A stretch of 15,630 nucleotides of DNA from assembly GCA_018398765.1 (NCBI GenBank), contig JAHBMJ010004325.1, forward strand, positions 25,001 to 40,630, written 5' to 3'. This DNA is from Chromera velia. Taxonomy: Eukaryota; Sar; Chromeraceae. The notes under the pieces were generated by a model. It did no database searches. It saw only the letters and a list, made by a program, of their open reading frames with translations, and was not told where the DNA came from. Both the position numbers and the translations under genes were made by a program. Of this stretch, positions 8,976-15,630 are shown piece after piece (position 1 is the stretch's first letter; every line of letters begins with the position of its first letter).

Positions 8976-11065
8976 TTGAATGAAATTGGGTGAAAAGTGT
9001 CAGCGTTATAGCCGTGTAACACGCCATGGCCTTGCCCTTGCGGCTCCCCGTGGCCCCAAACGCACGTGTTGCCGGACCGCAGTGCACAGAACAAATCTAA
9101 TCCTGCAGCCGATTTGTAAGAAAAAATTAAAATCGGTTACATATATGCATACAGAGTTCACTGAACACATGTTTGACAACGTATATGCGCTGCATGAAAT
9201 CAAGTCCATTGGAGCATGAGTACCTCTTCTCTTTGCAGCATGAGAACTGTTTTATGGGCTGCCTTATATAAGAGAAACGACTGCATATACACGTATAGCA
9301 ACATATAGCAACGCGGAGCAGATAAGGGTAAAAGGACCAAAACAACAGGTTTGTCAATGAGTCAAAAAGGTGAGTAAGTAGACTGAGTCCGTTTGCATAG
9401 CAATAGCACAATGCCAAACGGTTTGCCGGGAGGAAACAGCTTCCTCGACCTTAATTTATGAGCAATCTGAGGATGAATGCCAACACAGTGTTGTATGCAG
9501 ATTCTTTTTTATATAATGAAGAGAAGCAGAAACGGCATATACATGGGAACACACATACGCGAAGGTATGTTGATACTCTCCCTCTTGGTTGTAGATAAAG
9601 ACTTTTGAAACCTGGTGCCGGGTGCTCGTAAGTTTATGATTGGTAGGCTCGATCTATCTTGGTTAGTAAGAGTACAATTGGTTTGATCATTCGATTTGTT
9701 GCTTTACCTTAGAGAGTGGAACCATTCATCACTTCCATCTGCTGATGGCTCGTCAAGTTTGTATGCTCATATACAGATCTGTATTTGACTTTTTGTCATG
9801 TCACGGCTTCTCGTTGCATTTAGTACTTCCAGAGGGTTTGAAGTCCGTCTGTAGAGGGAATTACAGCTTTTTTAGGGGTGTTCACCCCTTCGTTCACGAG
9901 TCATCAGTCATAACGGTCCTGTATACCGATCACTGTAGTTAATCATTTTTCAATTTCACAAACCGGGGCCCTGTCTAGATAGACGGCTTCAAACAAATGC
10001 CAACAAACAAAAGAGGAGTTGTTAAAGAGCAGGGAGAGCCTTCTTTTAAATCTAAAGACAGAGAAACTATTTGTACTAGCTGCGTAGATCCTTGCAGGTG
10101 GCTCAGGAGGGTATGGAAAGATAAGCTAGTCTGGATAGATATTATGAATCAAGCCTGGTTAGTCAAAAGAAGAAGGTCTGAGGTTAGGAATCGCACCTGT
10201 CCGACTCTGTTTATATTTCTCTTATTCTTCAAAGCCAAACCCAAATCAAAAGCTAAAGCCAAAGCCTCCCCTCCGCTCCAACCAGCCTGCATCAAACTAA
10301 AGGAGTTTCTAGGGAAGAAAAACAACATACTGAGGTCAACTTTCAAGTTAGACTTTGAGTGAGATAAAGTCTGCAAGGAGCCTGCTCTCTCCTCTTCTTT
10401 CTCCTCTTCTTCCTCTTTTTTGTCCCCCGTTATCATTTTGTGTAGGGGGGTGAGCTAAGGGGTGAGTGAAGAAGAGAGCTAGGGTATATGACGGGGCTGG
10501 GCTCTGAAGCTTGAGATCAGGCCCTCACTTATCTTCACTTGCCCTTGCCCAGAGGAAAAATGCAAATAAAAAAAAATCTTCTTTTGTTTTATTCTTTCTT
10601 CTTTTTCTTTTTCATGAAAACACACCATTTGTGATTACTTTCTTCATAAGTTTGCTCCAAAGGGGCATGCATGCAGTTTGAAGGTCTTATGGGCCATAGG
10701 GATAGAACTGGACTACGGTGCAGCATGCAAACGGCGCCAAACATATTCAAACACTATAAGCATACAGAAAAAGCGTTGGAGTCTCAGAGGTGAAAAACGT
10801 TGCTTAAGTTGAGAAAAGAGACCTAGAAAGAGACCGAAGTCATGAGACAGTCAGAGACATAGAGTCTTTAATTATAATATTTTTTATTTTTGCTTTTTAT
10901 CGTCTTTTCATTTATATTTTTAGCGACATTTAAAGTTGTTTTGCATAGTAAAAACTAGTGTAGCAAGTCTATATCATAAAAAGCCTTTAGGCTTTGAATG
11001 AGGCGCCTTTTGGCCGTTAGAAACACTAAAAATCAACCCTAGAAACATAGCTTTGATAGGGTAAA

Positions 11066-11151
11066 CGGTGCACCTTATTTTGCACCTCATTTAAGGTGTA
11101 AACCTGTTTTTACACCAGTACCAGCACCTTATGCACCTTTTCTCAGCCTTA
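11066..11151. repeat. Right TIR and subterminal GGTGCA/TGCACC cluster
   Basis: This is the mirror of the left end. It contains CGGTGCACC, TTTGCACC, AAGGTGTAAA, TTTACACC, CAGCACC and ATGCACCTTTTC, the last inside the TIR. GGTGTAAA at 11095 and TTTACACC downstream can form an 8-bp stem. Together with the left cluster it defines both ends of the element. Confidence 0.65.
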
Positions 11152-11159
11152 GCATGATG
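11152..11159. repeat. Right target-site duplication GCATGATG
   Basis: Identical to 8859-8866 and immediately outside the right terminal inverted repeat. Confidence 0.75.
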
Positions 11160-12148
11160 TCATTTTGTTCTGTAAAAAACTTAAAAAGACTTTGACGTAA
11201 TGTTTTAATCAAATTTAATGACAGCTCAGTCACCGCAATTTTATCTAATTTTTGACTGCGTATGTGGAAGCTATGTATAGGGGTGTATTAGTATATGTGT
11301 ATCTCAAATTTTACCAAATTTTACAAAGAATTAATTATGATAAATTGTGATACGTATATACACGTACCGTATTTTTCCTGCGAAAAAGCTTTTTGAGTAG
11401 CTTTTTTTCTATTTTAAATGGGAAAGAGCATACAATTACAAAAAAGACGAAGCGGGGAAACTCTAACCAGGTAGAACTAGGCCTCATTTGACAGAAACCC
11501 GCCTGGCGCTCTACGTACCGACTCTACTACCGAGCCCCGGCACGGCCGGGCACCGAGGCGCAGGGCCCCGGCATGCATGCATTGCAAGTATCCAATCATC
11601 ATGCATGCATATCCAATTAATTTTTCATGGATCGAGGGCTTTTATACTGCTATATGTGGCCCGCCGCGGCGGGGGGGGGGGCCAGGGGCGCATGATGCAC
11701 GCAGCATTGAATAATGCATGCATGCATGTGCAGCAGCAAAATTAAATCTCGATCCCCCCCATCCCCCCCCATAACATCCCCCCCATCGGGCCCATCCCCC
11801 CCCCATCCAAGACGGTAAAGCCCTCCATGTTTTTCTCCTTTTTCCTATCTTTTTCCTAGCTAGCTCCTCCTCCATTCCTCCTCCTTCTTTCCCCAACCAG
11901 ATCGAAACTTTCCCACCTCCCTGTGGTCGCAGTTGGGTGCCTTTGGTAGTAGACTAGAATTTGTCCTTTCGCCTTTGTCTTCTTTGCCCCTAGTACTGTA
12001 CGTGGATTTCTCGAACATAGCAACGATCGCGGCTGCCAAGCAACAGTCCTTCTACTAAAGTTGGAAGGTTTAGCTTTCTGGCAGGCTGCATATAGGAACA
12101 GGAAAAGCCTGCTTGTATAGATACGGCACACGGCACACCTGTACAAAT

Positions 12149-12226
12149 CCTAGACACATAGACTTCTTCCGGTGAGAAGGCGGTAAGCCTAGACACATAG
12201 ACTTCTTCCGGTGAGAAGGCGGTAAG
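12149..12226. repeat. Perfect 39-bp tandem duplication
   Basis: Units 12149-12187 and 12188-12226 are identical by eye. Each starts CCTAGACACATAGACTTCTT and ends CCGGTGAGAAGGCGGTAAG. Each unit contains two donor-like GT sites (CCG|GTGAGA and GCG|GTAAG). Confidence 0.93.
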
Positions 12227-12276
12227 ACTGAAAGTAAGTACAACAACTCAGTCTTCCTCGCGATATCCGCACGGGC

Positions 12277-12296
12277 TTCTTCTTCGAAAAGAAGAA
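12277..12296. other. Small perfect hairpin upstream of the zinc-finger start codon
   Basis: TTCTTCTT (12277-12284), a CGAA loop, and AAGAAGAA (12289-12296) form a perfect 8-bp stem. It lies about 140 bases before the ATG, perhaps in the 5' leader. Function unknown. Confidence 0.5.
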
Positions 12297-12433
12297 TTTG
12301 GCCGATCAGATCTACCCCAGACCAAGCTTGGGCAAGTCTTCTGATTTTTCTGTCTTAAGATCAGAGGCAGTCACGAAAGTCTGGAGAGAGTAAAGCGGGA
12401 CAGCTGGGTGAGACAATCAAAACGAAAACAACG

Positions 12434-13876
12434 ATGAGTAGTTCGCCTCCGGGGAGCAGATCCAGAGCCCTTTGGGGTAACCCAGTTTTCGTCTTCAGCG
12501 ACCATGAGCTCTGCATCTTTCGCACAAAACCCTGTAAGTCGGTATATGTGCAAGAAGCCCAGTACAAATCCCCATCTCGTCTTTCTCATCACAGGCCAAC
12601 ATCTACGGTCCATTTTTGAGACGCAACACTTCTGGCTTCTCTCTTCCGCCAGTCTCTCTGCGTGAGCTCAAATTAAATGACCACTTTTCTGTTTGCATCG
12701 ATGCAGGTGATCGTTTGCTGGCTAGTGCGTGCACATGGCAAGAGGGGTAAGTGACAACGAGACGGTGGGAAAGGCAGCTGGGGTGCTAAAGAGGCTGATT
12801 TGTTTGAACAACGAGAAAGCAGACTCGAGTCTCTTCTTTCCCTGTTTTCTTTTCCTGTTCCCTCCCCCTTTTTCCTTCCTACCGCAACATCGTCTCCCGT
12901 CTCTTTTTCCTGCCCGTCCCATCACTAGTTTTTGCCCTCTGCCTGCTTTGTTGTTTTTTTCCGGTATGGCTCACCTCTGGCATCCATGGCCCTGTCTCCC
13001 TCTGCCTTTTCTCGGCTTTTCCGTTTCTGCCTTTCCCTTCCGCGTCCCCTCTCTTGTTCTTTTCCCGTCTCTCTCTACCTGTTTGTGCCGGGCATTCCTT
13101 TCTACCTGTGCCCCTCTGAATCTGCGGGGATGACTTTTTGGCCTCCCCTCGTTCGTTGTTTACTGAGTTAATGAAGTAGGAGTAAGGAAATGAAGGGTGA
13201 AGGAAGAGAAAAGTACCATCAACAAAGGATGGCTACAAATGCCATAAGAAAGGACAGAGACACGAGGGGAGAGAGGCAGAGGAGATGACTAAAACAAAGG
13301 AGTGAAGGACGAAAAGTGACCTGCAACGACGAGGAGACGGATTGTTTTTATTTTCTTTCTACGATGATCGGCACCCTGCCTGTCCCTCTCCCGTGTGCTT
13401 GCTTCGTTTGTCCAAGAGGATTTCGAACCTCCCCCCCCCTTTTTTTCGCGCTTCAGAAACAACGGGCTGGCTTGACTATGTGGCAGCAGCCACCCACTCT
13501 TTCCGTGTCTGTGGCGAACAGGAAACGGCAGCCTCCCTCAACAACATATCTATCTTCTCTTTTTCTAATGTTCCTTTTTTCCTGGCAAGCCAGGGACTGT
13601 CGAGCTGCCCTCATTCACGGAGTTTTGTGGTGTATTGGTGCGTCTGTTTCCGTCTGAAGATGCCAAATGTGCCCCTGCTGTTCTGTTGCATGTGTGAAAA
13701 CAGATGCCAATTCTCCCATGAGCTGAACTGGGTGCGCCGAGCACCGGTGAGTAAGTAAGTGAGTTAAAGGGTCCATTGGCTTCTGTCATTCCCTCTTTTC
13801 TGCTTTTCTGGTGACGCGTTTCCTCACTGTGTTGTCTGATTGTGCGTGTTGCGTGTACGTGTTTCGTGTGCGTGTT

Positions 13877-13907
<31 letters not shown>

Positions 13908-13908
13908 A

Positions 13909-13968
<60 letters not shown>

Positions 13969-14420
13969 TGCCTATGTCTCTCACTCTCTCTCCACGCACA
14001 CCCTCTCTTTCTGTGTGCGTGGGAGCGAGAGAGGGACTGCTGTAGCGAAGTATGTCTGCACTTCTGTGAAAGTGTACTTGCGGTCTCATTGCTGCCCTCG
14101 CCCCTCCTTTCCTTCTTGTGCGTAAATGTCTTTTCTTCTTTTTCCGTGCATTTGTGCAGACCATCGACAGAAACGGCGTCAGCACCATGTCAGTCGATTG
14201 ACCAAACCATCCATGCAGTAATAACCTTTTGACTCGCCCGCCCTCCCTCCCGGGTGCTATTGGCAACAAAGCGACAAAGACAGCAAGCGTGCCGTGCAAT
14301 CAGCCGTCTCTTTTGGTTGTGTGAGGGAATCAGACGAAAAATAAGTCGTCGAAAGTTGAGCGAAGGAACGAAAACATAACTGTAGAAGGAGTGGGCTTCT
14401 GAATTGGATGGAGCTCTCTT

Positions 14421-14459
<39 letters not shown>

Positions 14460-15630
14460 GTGTGGGTGTGTCCATATGTGTGTGGAAGTATTTTTCGTGC
14501 TCGACTCGCGCTCTGTCCCCCTTCCACTTTGATTCCTGCGTTTCACCGACCGTCTCTCTCCTCACATGCAATCCCCCATGCTACCCGGTCGTCAAGATGA
14601 AAGAAAGAACGAAAGAAAAAACTTCTTCAAACATTTCCCTCCCCGTACGCGTACGGTTGTCTCTCTTCGAGTCACATGCGAAGCCAGCCCCTTAATTCTG
14701 ATCTGACCTTGCTCCACATGAGTAAACGAATGAATCAGTATCGGATGCATAGTGAACGGAAGTATGCAACAATCCTTCCTCTCTCTCTTTCCTGCTGCCT
14801 GCTTGCCTGCAGCCTGTACCGGCCCCAACTCTGCCAGTTCATCTTTCCTCATACCGTTTCGGAGAAGATGGGGGGAAAGGGGAAGAAAGAGAGTAAGACA
14901 GGGGTCAACGGATCGTCCCACACACGATCTGTGCACTCCTGTCCGCTCAAGCAGACTTGCCCCTACGCACATAGTCGAGAGGAACAAGTCTACCATCCTC
15001 TGATCTACAAACAGGTGAGGAGAGAGAAGTTTGATTGAAAGTATGAGATGAGCACACTGGTCTGTCCCAGAAATCTGCAGTCAGAAGACGAGCTGTAAAG
15101 GAAGGAAGAGGGTTGCTTGGGTGGTCAGAGAGATCCCTCGAGGACCTTGCACGGAACTGATTGCAGAAGACAGAAAGAAAGAAAGAAAGAACACTCTCTT
15201 TCTCTCTCACACACACACGCTCACACTTTTTTCTCTTTCGTCTGCAAAGTCCGTCGGAAAAAATCGTCCCGCCGACCCGTTGCAGAACTAGACAAGAACC
15301 GAGGCCCTGCACTTGCTGGACTTTTTTTTGTAATCCATCTGTATTTTCTTTCTTTTGTTGATCACGCGGACAAACAGGCAGGCCCCTCCCTCCGAAAAGA
15401 AAGTCACAATCCATCCGCTTCCTCCCTCTAGACGCCTATTTCATGCCCACGATTCCTTCCCTGCTTTGCTCCAGAATCAAATTCGTGTATCCGCCTGCAC
15501 GCACTTTTAGACAGAGGCCGAATGAGATTCAATGAATTGCACATATCGATGCAACCACACAAGCGCAATGGGCCAAACAAAAATGCATACGAACACACAC
15601 AGACTCACACGTACACAAAGAGAGAAAGGG
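12434..15630 (+). CDS. CCCH-type zinc-finger protein, multi-exon, 3' end beyond window
   Basis: I reconstruct join(12434..12533, 12707..12746, 13704..13746, 14160..14188, 14813..15014, 15432..>15630). All junctions are GT-AG and phases agree throughout. The ATG is the first after an in-frame TAA at about 12356. Finger 1 is Cys34-x7-Cys42-x5-Cys48-x3-His52, preceded by FRTKP and followed by WVRRAP. That RTK lead-in plus W-RR-P linker is typical of tandem CCCH proteins of alveolates and relatives. Next comes LYRPQLC (Cys78), a 35-residue basic insert, then Cys114-x5-Cys120-x3-His124 in CPLKQTCPYAHS and EEQVYHPLIYKQ. A possible third finger, Cys143-x5-Cys149-x7-Cys157-x3-His161, lies in the last exon, with unusual spacing. 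Tandem CCCH proteins usually bind RNA and affect mRNA stability or translation; that is family knowledge. At least 204 residues are present. Fingers 1 and 2 and their junctions are well supported; exon 6 is tentative. Confidence 0.78.
12534..12706 (+). other. Intron 1 of the zinc-finger gene
   Basis: Donor CCCT|GTAAGT and acceptor GCATCGATGCAG|GTGATC; phase 1. It splits the codon of Cys34, the first zinc ligand of finger 1 (T|GT). At 173 bases it is the shortest intron seen here. Confidence 0.75.
12747..13703 (+). other. Intron 2 of the zinc-finger gene
   Basis: Donor GAGGG|GTAAGT and acceptor GTGTGAAAACAG|ATGCC; phase 2. The product reads TWQE-G-CQFSHE across the junction. This 957-base intron includes long pyrimidine-rich stretches (12835-13150, 13540-13590). 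Frames open through it are Phe/Pro/Leu/Ser-rich and unsupported. Reading straight through the acceptor gives a finger-like but mis-spaced CCMCENRCQFSH, which is why splicing is preferred. Confidence 0.72.
13747..14159 (+). other. Intron 3 of the zinc-finger gene with long TG tract
   Basis: Donor CCG|GTGAGT and acceptor GCATTTGTGCAG|ACC; phase 0, between the RRAP linker and the 29-nt exon. It carries a TG/CG-rich dinucleotide repeat at about 13866-13967. The long His/Thr open frame on the opposite strand is an artefact of this repeat. Confidence 0.72.
14189..14812 (+). other. Intron 4 of the zinc-finger gene
   Basis: Donor CACCAT|GTCAGT and acceptor TGCTTGCCTGCAG|CCTG; phase 2, restoring Ile71. 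It contains a (TC)n tract at about 14418-14457. The donor is weaker than the others, so the exact end of the 29-nt exon is less certain. Confidence 0.6.
15015..15431 (+). other. Intron 5 of the zinc-finger gene (acceptor tentative)
   Basis: The donor CAG|GTGAGG is strong and directly follows HPLIYKQ. The preferred acceptor is TTCCTCCCTCTAG|ACGCC, phase 0, because the downstream frame is open to the window end and offers a CCCH-like motif. An alternative acceptor, TCTGCAAAG at 15241-15249, would give a 14-codon terminal exon ending with TAG at 15289-15291. A GAAA repeat lies at about 15172-15190. Confidence 0.5.

Larger units (their letters stand above)
8867..11151. mobile_element. hAT-like DNA transposon, probably non-autonomous (2285 bp)
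   Basis: The ends are 20-bp terminal inverted repeats: left TAGGGCTTGGAAAAGGTGCA (8867-8886), and right, read on the minus strand, TAAGGCTGAGAAAAGGTGCA (11132-11151), 17 of 20 identical. Exact 8-bp direct repeats (GCATGATG) flank the element. TAGGG-type ends, 8-bp duplications and clustered short subterminal motifs are characteristic of the hAT superfamily. The interior is AT-rich and I recognise no transposase: no BED finger and no hATC dimerisation motif in any reading frame. The longest plus-strand interior frame (9997-10362) is Lys/Ala-rich and unassigned. The element is therefore most likely a deletion derivative mobilised in trans. The intact duplication and well-matched ends argue that the insertion is not ancient. 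hAT assignment rests on the ends alone. Confidence 0.72.
11160..12433. other. Intergenic/upstream region of the zinc-finger gene
   Basis: No gene is recognised. About 11160-11460 is AT-rich. About 11500-11580 and 11658-11695 are GC-rich islands. TGCATGCA palindromes occur at 11574-11581, 11602-11609 and 11715-11726. A run of 11 G sits at about 11670-11680, and C-runs separated by AT-containing spacers fill 11753-11808. A 39-bp duplication (12149-12226) and an 8-bp-stem hairpin (12277-12296) lie just upstream of the start codon, so the promoter and 5' leader are probably within the last several hundred bases. Confidence 0.5.

Noticed and set aside
9997-10362. 121-codon plus-strand frame inside the transposon, considered as a transposase remnant
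   Set aside because: It is Lys/Ala-rich. The few Cys residues do not fit a BED finger, and no hATC or DDE-type context is visible.
11480-11540. tRNA-like sequence on the minus strand (GGTAGTAGAG box-A-like)
   Set aside because: No B-box (GGTTCRANNCC) at the correct distance and no cloverleaf could be drawn.
13418-13436. B-box-like GGTTCGAAATCC on the minus strand
   Set aside because: One base too long for a B box and no matching A box or acceptor stem; it lies within an intron.
13342-13758. Continuous reading across 13600-13746 as the first zinc-finger exon (CCMCENRCQFSH)
   Set aside because: The cysteine spacing is wrong. Splicing at the acceptor before 13704 to the 40-nt exon gives a proper C-x7-C-x5-C-x3-H finger with consistent phase.
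13565-14299. 244-codon open frame on the minus strand
   Set aside because: Its centre is a His-Thr repeat from the CA/TG tract, it overlaps the well-supported zinc-finger gene in antisense, and it has no recognisable domain.
15250-15291. Alternative last exon of the zinc-finger gene (14 codons, TAG stop)
   Set aside because: Phase-compatible, but the acceptor is AAG and the peptide lacks finger residues. Kept only as an alternative to the 15432 exon.

Overview
This is a eukaryotic nuclear window. It has spliced genes with GT-AG introns and strong polypyrimidine tracts, very abundant simple repeats (CAGA/GTCT, CA/TG, TC/GA), and no bacterial operon structure. The CCCH zinc-finger architecture (finger followed by a W-x-R-R-x-P linker), the secreted trypsin-like protease with C-terminal P-like domains, and the microsatellite load suggest an alveolate alga, most plausibly a chromerid such as Chromera. 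That placement is an inference.

Layout: (1) 1-1956 is microsatellite-rich DNA followed by unique, partly GC-rich upstream sequence. (2) 1957-6708 is a five-exon plus-strand gene. I reconstruct a secreted S1-type serine protease of about 929 aa with an intact His/Asp/Ser triad and two predicted P/Homo B-like beta-sandwich regions at its C terminus. Its introns carry most of the local simple repeats, including a large near-palindromic hairpin. (3) 6709-8866 is non-coding DNA with a 30-bp tandem repeat and dense tetranucleotide and dinucleotide repeats. (4) 8867-11151 is a 2285-bp AT-rich element with 20-bp terminal inverted repeats starting TAGGG/TAAGG, flanking 8-bp GCATGATG direct repeats and subterminal GGTGCA clusters. 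This is the signature of a hAT-superfamily DNA transposon, apparently non-autonomous. (5) 11152-12433 is non-coding, with GC-rich islands, G/C-runs, TGCATGCA palindromes and a perfect 39-bp tandem duplication. (6) 12434 to the right edge is a plus-strand CCCH zinc-finger gene in at least six exons, three of them only 29-43 nt, running off the window.

The two genes are co-oriented but there is no sign that they act together. The protease is predicted to be secreted. The zinc-finger protein is predicted to bind RNA inside the cell. The least expected items are the complete hAT-like element with its target-site duplication, the protease/P-domain architecture, and the zinc finger assembled from micro-exons.
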